DNA of 64,000 nucleotides, taken from assembly GCA_041166085.1 (NCBI GenBank), contig JBEEFP010000058.1, positions 5,604-69,603 on the forward strand, read 5' to 3'. Position numbers and translations under genes: made by a program. Below, in pieces: positions 23,315-32,142 of this stretch. Below the pieces are notes generated by a model. The model searched no databases and was not told where the DNA came from. It was given only the letters and a program-made list of their open reading frames with translations. The number at the start of each line of letters is the position of its first letter. Positions within the stretch are counted from its first letter, which is position 1. The DNA comes from JBEEFP01 sp041166085 (GTDB lineage: Bacteria > Actinomycetota > Acidimicrobiia > Acidimicrobiales > JAFATL01).

Positions 23315-24708
23315 GCCGACACCACCAGCTCAGGCAGCTCGGCCAGATCGTGCAGCGCGGCGGCCGCGGCCGCGCCGAAGCGGTCGGGCACGGGCGGCGG
23401 CAGCGCAGTGAGCAACGCCTGATCGATCACCGCGTGGTCGACGGTGGACGCCCGCGTTCCCCAGCGCGTGTCGCGCATGGTGAAGATGCCCCAATAGGTC
23501 TGGAACACGAGCACCGTCATGTAGAGGGCCACGAAGGTCATGCCGTGGTACCAGAGACCGTCCTGGCGACGGAACGCGTAATAGAGCGAGTACAGCAACG
23601 CCATCGAGTACGTGCCGATCAGGTAGAACCACAACCCCCCCGAGCCGCCACCGGTGAGGCGGCCGAGCACAGCGTGGAGGACGACAAACGGCGACAGGAA
23701 CGGAAATGCGATCGACGCGTACGTGAAGAGCGCAGCCAAGGGGTTCTTGCGCCAGAACATGCGCACGACGAAGAGCGACTCCCGGAGCCACGACTTCTTC
23801 CAGCGCAGCTGCTGCCGAAGGAAGACCCGCAGCGTGGTCGGCGCCATGGTGGCGGCGCGTGCCGAGGACTGGTACACGACGCGGCTGCGGCTGAGGATCA
23901 TGTTGGTGAGCGCGCGGTCGTCGCCGAAGGTCGCGGGCCGCCCGAGGAAGCGCTGGAACTCCCATCGCTCCAGCAGGGGGAGCACGGCCGATCGTCGGTA
24001 TGCGGCACAGCACCCGGAGGCGCAGGTCACCGTCCCCGACAACAGCGATTCCGTGCCCTTGATGACGCGGAACGCCGAGTAGTACCGCACCTGCTGCATC
24101 TTGGTGATCCAGTTGACGGAGTGGTTCTTGACCTCGGCGTGGCCGACCACCGCACCGACGCGCTCGTCGGCGAAGGGCTGGGCGATGGCGATGACCGCGC
24201 CACGCTCGAGGTAGGAGTCCGAGTCGACGAAGCACAACACGTCACCCGTCGAGCGGCGGATGCCCTCGGCCATCGCGCCCCGCTTGCCGTAGTTGCGGCC
24301 GAGGTCGACCGCGTAGATCTGCGGCCACCGCGCCTTGGCCTCGAGGATGCGCTCCCACGTTCGATCGGTGGACCCGTCGTTGACGACGATGATCTCGAGC
24401 AGCGGGCGTGGATAGTCGACGGCCAGGCACGACTCGATCGTGCCGATGATCCCGTCCTCTTCGTTGAATGCGGGGACGATCACGCTGACCGTTGGGCGGA
24501 AGCCGCGGTCGGGCACGGGTCGGTAGAAGAAGGCGGCGACGAACCGCCCGAGGACGTAGATGACGACGGCGATCGAGTACCCCGCGAACAGAGGGTCCCT
24601 GCGAAGCGTCGCAAAGGTGAGGTCCTTCGTCAGCCACACGAAGCCCAGCAACCCGATCGCGTAGACCACGATGACGGCCCGGAGGACCGCCGACAGCACC
24701 CGCTTCAC
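23311..24708 (-). CDS. Processive family 2 glycosyltransferase (polysaccharide synthase, PgaC/HasA-like)
   Basis: A 465-residue membrane synthase. Two N-terminal helices precede the GT-A domain: VIVPAFNEEDG, VNDGSTD, a DSDS metal site, FGDDRALTN and the processive-synthase motif QQLRWKKSW, then four or so C-terminal helices. Proteins of this type (PgaC, hyaluronan, cellulose and chitin synthases) polymerise and export a beta-linked glycan in one step. The upstream dehydrogenase suggests a uronic or aminouronic acid residue in the chain and the downstream deacetylase suggests N-acetyl sugars; the polymer itself is inference. The GTG at 24708 overlaps the upstream TGA (GTGA). Confidence 0.88.
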   Translation of the reverse strand: MKRVLSAVLRAVIVVYAIGLLGFVWLTKDLTFATLRRDPLFAGYSIAVVIYVLGRFVAAFFYRPVPDRGFRPTVSVIVPAFNEEDGIIGTIESCLAVDYPRPLLEIIVVNDGSTDRTWERILEAKARWPQIYAVDLGRNYGKRGAMAEGIRRSTGDVLCFVDSDSYLERGAVIAIAQPFADERVGAVVGHAEVKNHSVNWITKMQQVRYYSAFRVIKGTESLLSGTVTCASGCCAAYRRSAVLPLLERWEFQRFLGRPATFGDDRALTNMILSRSRVVYQSSARAATMAPTTLRVFLRQQLRWKKSWLRESLFVVRMFWRKNPLAALFTYASIAFPFLSPFVVLHAVLGRLTGGGSGGLWFYLIGTYSMALLYSLYYAFRRQDGLWYHGMTFVALYMTVLVFQTYWGIFTMRDTRWGTRASTVDHAVIDQALLTALPPPVPDRFGAAAAAALHDLAELPELVVSA

Positions 24709-26081
24709 AGCAGGACGACGTTGTCCATCCGACGATGTCTGGTGACACCGACGGCGTCGAACACGAGCGGCGCATGGTTCAGGACCGCGTCGTAGTCGAT
24801 GTCCGCGTGGGCGGTGAGGATGACCACGCAGTCGGCTGCTGCCAGGAGTTCGGTGGTGAAGGGCTGCGACTCCAGGTGCCTGGGCTCCTCGGCCTTGACC
24901 ACGTCGGATGCCCGCCGGCCGGCCACCACAGCAGTGGCGACGAATGGGTCGTGGTACACGCAGTCCGCCCCGCCCGCGACCAGGTGCTGCAGCACGGTCA
25001 GAGCGGGCGACTCGCGAACGTCGTTCACCCCCGCCTTGTAGCTCAACCCGAGAACGACCACGCGCGAACCGCGCAACGCCTTGCCGGCGCCGTTCAGGGC
25101 CTCGGCCACCCTGCCGGCGACGTAAGTGGGCATGCGGTTGTTCACGGACCGGGCGTGCTCGATGAACCCGATGCCGAAGCCGAGCCGCTGCTCGACCTTC
25201 CACGACAGATAGCTGGGGTCGACAGCGATGCAATGGCCACCAACACCTGGGCCGGGCCAGAAGGGCAGGTAGCCGAAGGGCTTGGTGGCGGCCGCGTCGA
25301 GCGCCTCCCAGATGTCGACGCCTACCGCGGGCGCGATCGTGGCCAGCTCGTTGACGAGGGCGATGTTCACCTGCCGGAAGATGTTCTCGATGAGCTTGGC
25401 CGCTTCGGCCTGGCGCGGGGACGACGTGGTGACCACCCGGTCGACGAGCGTCTCGTAGAAGGCGACAGCGGCGGCGGTGTCGTCGGCACCGATCCCGGCG
25501 ACCAACTTGGGCGTGTGCCGCAACGTGCGTCCCGTACCCGGATCGATGCGCTCGGGCGAGTACGCGAGGAAGAAGTCATCGCCCGCAGTCAGGCCACTCC
25601 CGACTTCCAGGATCGGACGGGCGAGCTCTTCGGTGGTACCGGGATACGTCGTCGACTCGAGCACCACCAACTGCCCAGGTCGCAGGACACTCGCGACGTC
25701 GGCCATGGCCTGCTCCACCAAGCTCAGGTCGGGCGCGCCGTCGCGCAGCGGTGTCGGGACGGCGACCACGATCACGTCAGCCGCCACGAGCACCCGGTGA
25801 TCGGTGCTGAATTGACTCCGCTCGATCCACGCCAGGTCGTCCTGGGACACGTCGACGACCGGCGAGCACCCTGCCTTCAGGGTGGCGACCTTCGACCGGT
25901 CGGCGTCGACACCGATGACCGCAAAGCCCTCCGCGCCCGCCGCGACCAGCAACGGGAGCCCGACGTAGCCGAGCCCGACAACGGCGACGGCGGCGCGGCG
26001 CTCCCGCAGCTGGCGCCTGAGGTCTTCCAGGCGCGCGGGCAGAACGTGCTCGATGGCGATGGTCAAGGGGGCAGCCTCCAT
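24705..26081 (-). CDS. Nucleotide-sugar dehydrogenase (UDP-N-acetyl-mannosamine/glucosamine 6-dehydrogenase family)
   Basis: A 458-residue UDP-sugar dehydrogenase making a uronic acid by two NAD-dependent oxidations. The N-terminal Rossmann motif is VVGLGYVGLPL; the central domain has NIFRQVNIALVNELA; the catalytic Cys is in GVGGHCIAVDP, a form typical of the WecC/WbpA group more than of UDP-glucose dehydrogenase; and the C-terminal domain has VLGLSYKAGVNDVRESP. The ATG at 26081 gives a slightly long N-terminus; a TTG a few codons inside is possible. It leads the exopolysaccharide operon, and a 54-base stem-loop lies upstream. Confidence 0.87.
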   Translation of the reverse strand: MEAAPLTIAIEHVLPARLEDLRRQLRERRAAVAVVGLGYVGLPLLVAAGAEGFAVIGVDADRSKVATLKAGCSPVVDVSQDDLAWIERSQFSTDHRVLVAADVIVVAVPTPLRDGAPDLSLVEQAMADVASVLRPGQLVVLESTTYPGTTEELARPILEVGSGLTAGDDFFLAYSPERIDPGTGRTLRHTPKLVAGIGADDTAAAVAFYETLVDRVVTTSSPRQAEAAKLIENIFRQVNIALVNELATIAPAVGVDIWEALDAAATKPFGYLPFWPGPGVGGHCIAVDPSYLSWKVEQRLGFGIGFIEHARSVNNRMPTYVAGRVAEALNGAGKALRGSRVVVLGLSYKAGVNDVRESPALTVLQHLVAGGADCVYHDPFVATAVVAGRRASDVVKAEEPRHLESQPFTTELLAAADCVVILTAHADIDYDAVLNHAPLVFDAVGVTRHRRMDNVVLL

Positions 26082-26192
26082 CAACGGAACAGGAAGATCC
26101 CCTGCTCCTCGGCCGACCGGCGGTCGGGCCTGCATAGGCCGTCCGGGTCATTCCAGTGTCACTGGCCCGTGCGCGTGACGAGAACGTGGTCA

Positions 26193-26246
26193 CTCGAACC
26201 GGGCGGTAGAACCCCGTCATCGGGGGGTTTTACCGCCCCGTTCGAG
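26193..26246. terminator. Long stem-loop C between potC and the exopolysaccharide operon
   Basis: A 23-bp stem (26193-26215 with 26224-26246) has one mismatch and one G-T pair and an 8-nt loop. Outer arms are CTCGAAC and GTTCGAG, and a TTTT lies inside the right arm. It occupies the 174-base gap between two minus-strand operons, downstream of the polyamine transporter only in genome coordinates; in transcript order it follows the sugar operon promoter side, so it may terminate read-through in either direction. Confidence 0.5.
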
Positions 26247-26255
26247 AAACCCTCC

Positions 26256-27101
26256 TCACGCGCCGGTGATCGTGGCCGTGATCTCCTCGGCCGAGTCGCC
26301 GCCCCGCCGCAGCACGAAACCCGTCACGGCCAGGGCGACGAGGGTGACGCACAGCATGACGGTGGAGATGGCGGCCAGCTCGGTCTTGAGCCCCGTTCGC
26401 AGCGAGGAGAACACGTAGACCGGAAGGGTGAACGATCCGGCGGTGGTGACGAACGACGAGATGATCACGTCGTCGAGGCTGAACGTGAACGAGAGCAGGA
26501 AGCCGGCCAGCACCGCCGGCAGCATGAGCGGCAACGTGATCTGCCGGAACACCCGCAAGGGCGGCGCCCCGAGATCGGCGGCCGCCTCCTCCAGCGACTC
26601 GTCGAGACCCGAGAGCCGGGCCCGCACGATGAGCGTCACCACCGCCGAGTTGAAGATCGAGTGCCCGACCACCAGTCGCACGAGGTTGTTGTCGACGTTG
26701 ATGCGCACGAACCAGATGAGGTAGGCGATGCCGTCGACGATCTCGGGCGTCACCAGGATCAGGAACACGAGCGCCATGAACGGCTTGACCCAGCCGCCGC
26801 CCCGCCGGGCCAGGGCGATGCCCGCCAATGAGCCCAGCACCGTGGCCACGACGGACGTGAGGGCGGCGGCACGAAGGGAGACGCCGATGGCGGCCCGGAT
26901 GTTCTCGTTGTGGAGCGCGGTCGAGAACCACTGCGAGCTGAAGCCCTTCCACGGCACCAGCCGCCGTCCCTCGTTGAACGAGTAGATGACGACGAAGAGG
27001 ATGGGCAGGTACAGGAAGACGTAGACGACGACGGCCCAACCCCGTAGCAGCATGGTGGTGCGGTCGACCCGCCGCCGCGTCGAGCGCACCAAGGCGCTCA
27101 C
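26256..27101 (-). CDS. potC: Spermidine/putrescine-type ABC permease, PotC-like
   Basis: A 281-residue permease with six hydrophobic helices. The EAA coupling loop is DESLEEAAADLGAPPLRVFRQ in part, and LSFTFSLDDVIISSFV is strongly typical of PotC. It forms the membrane pore with the PotB-like protein. The GTG at 27101 overlaps the potB TGA (GTGA). It is the last gene of the minus-strand operon amidohydrolase-potA-potD-potB-potC. Confidence 0.88.
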   Translation of the reverse strand: MSALVRSTRRRVDRTTMLLRGWAVVVYVFLYLPILFVVIYSFNEGRRLVPWKGFSSQWFSTALHNENIRAAIGVSLRAAALTSVVATVLGSLAGIALARRGGGWVKPFMALVFLILVTPEIVDGIAYLIWFVRINVDNNLVRLVVGHSIFNSAVVTLIVRARLSGLDESLEEAAADLGAPPLRVFRQITLPLMLPAVLAGFLLSFTFSLDDVIISSFVTTAGSFTLPVYVFSSLRTGLKTELAAISTVMLCVTLVALAVTGFVLRRGGDSAEEITATITGA

Positions 27102-28033
27102 GCCGTCACCACGTCCACCGCGCGGCGTCGTCGCAGCACGTAGGTAGCGGCCGCCGCCACGATCGCGAACACCGCGATGATGGCGAGGGTCAGACCGACG
27201 AGCACCACGGCCATCGCCGATCCGAGGGCCCAGTTCTGGGCCTCGAGGAACTGACTCACGACCAGGTTCCCGGCCATGAGGCCCTTGGCCCCACCCAGCA
27301 ACGATGGCGTGACGTACTCGCCCATGAGCGGGATGAACACGAGCAGCAGACCGGCAGCGAGGCCCGGGGCCGCCAGCGGCAGCGTCACGCCCAGGAAGGT
27401 GCGCACCCGGCCCGCCCCGAGATCCTTGCTGGCCTCCCGCAGCGCGGGGTCGAGGCGGTCGAGGGCCACGAACACCGGAAAGATCATCAGGGGCAGGTAG
27501 TTGTAGACGACACCGATCTGCACCGCCTCGCGCGTGTCGAGGATCTGCAGGGGGTTGTGGAGCAGGCCGGTGCTCTGCAGGAAGTTCGAGAAGAAGCCAT
27601 TGGCCGACAGGATGATCCGCCACGCGAACGTGCGCAGCAGGAAGCTCGTCCAGAACGGCACGATGACGAGGCCCAGCATCAGACCCCGCCAGCGCGGAGT
27701 CACTCGCGTGGCGAGGAAGTACGCCAGCGGGAACCCGATGAGCAGACACAGCGTCGTGCCGATCACCGACACCTTCACCGAGGCCCAGAACGTCGACACG
27801 AACGTGGCGCTGAACGTCCGGCCGTAGTTGGAGGTGGACAGGCGATCGAGCCCGATCGAGCTGCTCGACGTCCCGAGGGCCGGCTTGTACCCGAAGGAGT
27901 ACACGACGATGAAGGCCAGCGGGACGACGAAGAACAGCAGGTACCAGGCCCACGACGGTGCCGCGAGGGCGAAGCGGGGAAGCCGCACCCGCCGGCGCCG
28001 CGGCGCCGTGACCGGAGCCGCCCCACTCGCCAT
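27098..28033 (-). CDS. potB: Spermidine/putrescine-type ABC permease, PotB-like
   Basis: A 311-residue permease. A basic leader is followed by six helices; family marks are VIVPFWTSFLLRTFAW and the EAA loop (LDPALREASKDLGAGRV), then FIPLMGEYVTPSLLGG. It partners PotC. Its ATG directly abuts the potD TAG with no gap. The neighbouring binding protein and ATPase make the polyamine transporter assignment firm at the family level; the actual substrate (putrescine, spermidine or a related amine) is not proved. Confidence 0.9.
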   Translation of the reverse strand: MASGAAPVTAPRRRRVRLPRFALAAPSWAWYLLFFVVPLAFIVVYSFGYKPALGTSSSSIGLDRLSTSNYGRTFSATFVSTFWASVKVSVIGTTLCLLIGFPLAYFLATRVTPRWRGLMLGLVIVPFWTSFLLRTFAWRIILSANGFFSNFLQSTGLLHNPLQILDTREAVQIGVVYNYLPLMIFPVFVALDRLDPALREASKDLGAGRVRTFLGVTLPLAAPGLAAGLLLVFIPLMGEYVTPSLLGGAKGLMAGNLVVSQFLEAQNWALGSAMAVVLVGLTLAIIAVFAIVAAAATYVLRRRRAVDVVTA

Positions 28034-29197
28034 CTACTTGCCGGCCGCGGCCTTGACCTTGTTGGCGATCTCGACCGTGCGGTCCTGGGCCGACGTGACC
28101 TCGCCGTCCACGAGCTGCTTCAGCTGCGTGTCGGTGAAGAAGATGATCTGGCGCTCCTTCACGTCGCCCAGGAACTTGTCCATGCCCTTCACCGCGGTGT
28201 TGTAGCCGTGGTAGTTGAGCTCCCCGGCCGACACCTTGGGATCCAGGATGTTGTTGATCCACGCGTGGGCCGCCTCGGGATGCTGCGACTTGGCGAGGAT
28301 CACCCACGTGTCGGTGAACAGCTCGGTCTTGGGATAGCCCAGCAGCCACTTGTAGCGGGCAGGGTCGTCCATCACGGCGACGCGCGCGTCGCCGTTCCAC
28401 GCCTGCGAGAGGACGTAGGAGCCCTCGAGCATGGCGGCCGACGGGTAGGAGTCGAATGCCTTGACGTGCGGCGCGACTTCGCTCAGCAGCACCTGCTCGG
28501 CGTGGTCGAGGTCGGCTGGATTGGTCGTGTTCCAGTCGATGTTGTCGCGCCAGAACACCAGCCCGGTGAGCTCGCCGGGCGCGTCGAGGACCGACACCTT
28601 GCCGCTCACCTCGGGTTGCTTGAGCAGTGCGAAGAAGTCGGCCCACGTCTTGGGGTTCGACTTGATGACGTTGGAGTCGTACACGTACCCCGTCGAACCC
28701 CAGTCCTTCACCGCGGAGTACTTGTTGCCCGGGTCCCATTTCTGGTCGAGGAAGCGTTCGTCGATGTTCTTGAAGTTGGGGATCTTCGACTTGTCCAGCG
28801 GCATCAGCAGGTTCTTCTGTAGGAAGAGGGGGATGAAGGCACCGGTCGGCGCCACGATGTCGTAGCCCGCACCTCCGGCCAGCTCCAGCTTCGCCAGCGC
28901 CTCCTCGTTGGAGGCGAAGATGTCGAGCTTCACCTTGGCGCCGGTGTCCCGCGTGTACTGCTTGATGGTGTCGGGCGCCTGGTACTCGGCCCAGCTGAAG
29001 ATGTTGAGCGCGCTCTCGAGCTGCTTGCCGTCGGCGCCCTTGTGGCTGCTGCTACTGCTGCTGCTTCCGCCACCACCGCCGCACGCGGCCAGCGCCAACG
29101 CGGCCGCACCGGCGGCGCCCACGCCGAGGAAGTCGCGGCGCCCCATTCGGTGCGCCGCCGCGCTCGACATCAGGATCCTCAGTTCGTCGCGTGCCAC
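28034..29197 (-). CDS. potD: Polyamine ABC transporter substrate-binding protein, PotD/PotF-like, Tat lipoprotein
   Basis: A 387-residue binding protein. The leader has a twin-arginine motif (GRRDFLG) and a lipobox (ALAAC), so it is likely folded, exported by Tat and lipidated. After a Gly/Ser linker the mature region has ALNIFSWAEY, the usual PotD opening, and WDPGNKYSAVKDWGSTGYVYD in two segments, around the polyamine pocket. The GTG at 29197 is favoured because GGGAG lies 8 bases upstream; an internal ATG is at 29170. It sits 17 bases after potA. Confidence 0.9.
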   Translation of the reverse strand: MARDELRILMSSAAAHRMGRRDFLGVGAAGAAALALAACGGGGGSSSSSSSHKGADGKQLESALNIFSWAEYQAPDTIKQYTRDTGAKVKLDIFASNEEALAKLELAGGAGYDIVAPTGAFIPLFLQKNLLMPLDKSKIPNFKNIDERFLDQKWDPGNKYSAVKDWGSTGYVYDSNVIKSNPKTWADFFALLKQPEVSGKVSVLDAPGELTGLVFWRDNIDWNTTNPADLDHAEQVLLSEVAPHVKAFDSYPSAAMLEGSYVLSQAWNGDARVAVMDDPARYKWLLGYPKTELFTDTWVILAKSQHPEAAHAWINNILDPKVSAGELNYHGYNTAVKGMDKFLGDVKERQIIFFTDTQLKQLVDGEVTSAQDRTVEIANKVKAAAGK

Positions 29198-29214
29198 GTG
29201 TCCGTCTCCCTTTT

Positions 29215-30345
29215 CTACGCCGACTCAGCGGCGGGTTCGGCGGGGTCGGGCAGCACGAGATCGTGCTGCTCTCCCCCGAAGATGTGCGCGTCGGCCGCGT
29301 CCCAGCTGCACCACACCGACTCTCCGACGGACAACCGGACCGCGGTCGAGCGGGGCTGCCGGCTCAGCAGTTCCCGCCCGTCGGTCGTCCGCACCACGTA
29401 CTGGATGAGCTCGCCCAGATGCGAGGTGCCGGCCAGCGTCCCCCGCACCACGTTGGCCTCGCCACCCGGGTCCGAGCCCGCGATCCGGACATACTCCGGA
29501 CGGATGGCTGCCAGCGCCTCCTGACCGACGACCACGTCGTCGGCCCGCTTGCCGGCGACGACCGTGTACGTGTCGGCCGCCAGCTCGTGACCGTCGCCCT
29601 TGGCCGTCCCCGCCAGAAAGTTCTGCTGGCCGATGAAGCCGGCGACGAACGCGGACGCGGGGTCGTCGTAGATCGCGTCGGGCGAGGCCAACTGCTGGAT
29701 GTCGCCGTCGAGCATGACCGCGATGCGGTCCGACATCGACAGCGCCTCCTCCTGATCGTGCGTCACGTAGATGAAGGTGATGCCGACCTGGGTCTGCAGC
29801 AGCTTGAGCTCGATCTGCATCTCCTGGCGCAGCTTGCGGTCGAGGGCGCCGAGGGGCTCGTCGAGCAGCAGGACCGACGGGCGGTTGACGAGGGCGCGCG
29901 CCAATGCGACCCGCTGTTGCTGGCCGCCGGAGAGCTGTTTGGGTCGACGCTTGGCCAGCTTCGTCATCTTGACCATGTCGAGGGCCTCGCCGACGCGGCG
30001 CGCCGTCTCCTTCTTCTCCACGCTCTTCTGGCGCAGTCCGTAGGCGACGTTCTCGGCCACGCTCATGTGCGGGAAGAGGGCGTAGTGCTGGAACACCGTG
30101 TTCACATCGCGGCGGTGGGGCGGCACGTTGACGAGAAAGCGGCCCGAGATGCGGATGGCGCCCTCGTCGGGTTCCTCGAAGCCCGCCAGCATGCGCAGCG
30201 TCGTGGTCTTGCCACATCCGCTGGGACCGAGGAGCGACAGGAACTCTCCCGGATGCACCTCGAGGTCGAGGTGATCGACGGCCACGACCGATCCGAAGCG
30301 CTTGACCACGTCGTCCATGAGGACCGATCCCGGTGCCTCACTCAT
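29215..30345 (-). CDS. potA: Polyamine ABC transporter ATPase, PotA-like
   Basis: A 376-residue ATPase of the CUT1/PotA type. Walker A is GPSGCGKTT, the Q-loop is VFQHYALFPHM, the signature is LSGGQQQR, Walker B is LLLDEPLGALD, and the switch His is in YVTHDQEEA. The C-terminal ~130 residues form the TOBE regulatory domain (AIRPEYVRI, GTLAGTSHLGELIQY). It powers the PotB/PotC pair. The start overlaps the stop of the amidohydrolase gene by 8 bases, placing both in one transcript. Confidence 0.92.
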   Translation of the reverse strand: MSEAPGSVLMDDVVKRFGSVVAVDHLDLEVHPGEFLSLLGPSGCGKTTTLRMLAGFEEPDEGAIRISGRFLVNVPPHRRDVNTVFQHYALFPHMSVAENVAYGLRQKSVEKKETARRVGEALDMVKMTKLAKRRPKQLSGGQQQRVALARALVNRPSVLLLDEPLGALDRKLRQEMQIELKLLQTQVGITFIYVTHDQEEALSMSDRIAVMLDGDIQQLASPDAIYDDPASAFVAGFIGQQNFLAGTAKGDGHELAADTYTVVAGKRADDVVVGQEALAAIRPEYVRIAGSDPGGEANVVRGTLAGTSHLGELIQYVVRTTDGRELLSRQPRSTAVRLSVGESVWCSWDAADAHIFGGEQHDLVLPDPAEPAAESA

Positions 30346-32035
30346 GACACGAGTACACCTCCACCCCGCCCAGAAAGGTGCGATGCACGATCACGTCGGC
30401 GACGTCGAGGCCGGGCAGGTCGGTGAGGTCGGCGCCGAGCACGCACAGGTCGGCGCGCTGTCCCACGGCCAGCGTGCCGGTCTCGCCCTCGTTGAAGGCC
30501 TGGAAGGCGCCAGCGCGCGTGTAGGCGTCGAGCGCCTCGGCGAGAGGCAGCCGGTGCTCGGGCAGCCAACCCTCGGGTGGCACCGCGCCACGCGTCTGGC
30601 GGGTCATGGCCACCGCCATGCCCTCGAGCGGATTCATCGACGTCACGGGCCAGTCGCTGCCGAAGGACACGATCGCGCCAGTGCGGGCCAGGCCGCCGAT
30701 CGGGTACTGCAGGGTGCTGCGCTCCTTGCCGAGACGGGGCTCGGTCAGCTCGACCATGATCGGGTCGAGCTGGGCCCACAGCGGCTCGAAGTTGGCGATG
30801 ACGCCGAGGGCCGCGAACCGTGGCAGGTCGTCGGGGTGCACGAGCTGGGTGTGGGCGATGACGGGGCGGCGGTCGCGGCGGCCGTTGCGCCCGACCGCGT
30901 GCTCGATGGCGTCGAGGGCGTTGCGGATACCGGCGTCGCCGATCGCGTGGATGTGGATCTGGAAGCCGTCCGCGTCGAAGGCGGCCACCGCTTCGGCCAA
31001 CTCCCTTCCGTCCCAGTTGGGGAGGCCGCAGGAATGGGGCGCGTCGATGTAGGGCTCGAGCAGGGCGGCGGTGCCCGACTCGATGATGCCGTCGGCGAAG
31101 AACTTGACCGTGCCGACGGTGACGAGGCCGGACTGGGCGCCGTCGCGCTCAGCGCTCGCCCTCGTCGCGTCCTCGCGGGCGGAGGCGAACGCGGCGCGTT
31201 GCGTCGGCCACGCGCCGGGGTCGGCGCGTAGGGCGATGTTGATGCGGCTGGTCGCGTCGCCGGCCGCGGCGACCGCGAGGTACACGGCCACGTCGGCCGG
31301 CTCGAGGGCCGCCTCTTGGCCCCACGTGATCCCGACGGCCGCCATCTCGGCGAGCGCTGCACGCAAACCCGCCTCGCGCTCGTCGCTCGTCTTCGCCGGC
31401 ACGAACGACTGCACGAGCTCGGCGGCCGTTTCCAGCAGCGCACCCATGGGCGTACCGTCGGCCCGGCGCACGATCTGGCCGCGGTCGGGGTCGGGCGTGT
31501 GGGCATCGATGCCCGCCGCCGCCAGCGCCGCGCTGTTGGCCCAACCGGTGTGGTAGTCGCTCGCCATCAGCAGCACCGGCCGGTCGGCCACCGCGGTGTC
31601 GAGCACGCGGGCGTCGCCGAAGGAGTGGGGCAGGAGGTCGGGCGGGTACCCGCCGCCGGTGATCCACCGGAGGTCGGGGTGGGCAGCCGCGTAGTCGCGC
31701 ACCCGCCCCAGCAGGTCGTCGACCGTCGTGGCGCCCTTGAGGGGCGCGGCGGTGAGATCAGTGCCGCCCCAGAGCGGATGGAGATGGCCGTCGTGGAAGC
31801 CCGGCACCGCGCACCGGCCGGCCAGGTCGACGACGCTGGCGTTGGCACCGACGAGGTCGACGGCGGCCTCGTCGAAGGCGGCGACGGCGCCATCCACTAG
31901 CGCGACGGCGGTGGCGGTGGGTCGCGACGGATCCGCGGTGAAGACCGTCCCGCCGCGGAGAACCGTGGTGCCGCCTCGAGACTCGACCGCTCCTCCTTTT
32001 GCCGCTCCTGATGGCAGATTCGCAGGTAGAAGCAC
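30338..32035 (-). CDS. Amidohydrolase family 3 protein (YtcJ-like)
   Basis: A ~565-residue metal-dependent hydrolase. The metal-binding HxH lies in GFHDGHLHPLWGG, a further His pair in IHIHAIGDAG and IAHTQLVHP, and the late Asp in FGSDWPVTSMNPLEG. These match YtcJ-type amidohydrolases that cleave cyclic or linear amide bonds; natural substrates are largely unknown. As first gene of the polyamine uptake operon it may release an amine or handle an N-acyl polyamine, which is inference. The start is uncertain: GTG 32035 and TTG 32044 are in frame, while the best ribosome site (AAGGAGG, near 31998) has no matching start codon. Confidence 0.82.
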   Translation of the reverse strand: MLLPANLPSGAAKGGAVESRGGTTVLRGGTVFTADPSRPTATAVALVDGAVAAFDEAAVDLVGANASVVDLAGRCAVPGFHDGHLHPLWGGTDLTAAPLKGATTVDDLLGRVRDYAAAHPDLRWITGGGYPPDLLPHSFGDARVLDTAVADRPVLLMASDYHTGWANSAALAAAGIDAHTPDPDRGQIVRRADGTPMGALLETAAELVQSFVPAKTSDEREAGLRAALAEMAAVGITWGQEAALEPADVAVYLAVAAAGDATSRINIALRADPGAWPTQRAAFASAREDATRASAERDGAQSGLVTVGTVKFFADGIIESGTAALLEPYIDAPHSCGLPNWDGRELAEAVAAFDADGFQIHIHAIGDAGIRNALDAIEHAVGRNGRRDRRPVIAHTQLVHPDDLPRFAALGVIANFEPLWAQLDPIMVELTEPRLGKERSTLQYPIGGLARTGAIVSFGSDWPVTSMNPLEGMAVAMTRQTRGAVPPEGWLPEHRLPLAEALDAYTRAGAFQAFNEGETGTLAVGQRADLCVLGADLTDLPGLDVADVIVHRTFLGGVEVYSCHE

Positions 32036-32142
32036 CAGGTGCAAGGAAATCCATGGTCAGAATGCGCTCAGGGTGCGGAATCCCTTGCGCCAGGGCGCTT
32101 GGAAGCCGGAAGATGGGCCCGAGGATCGACCAGGGAGGCCTC

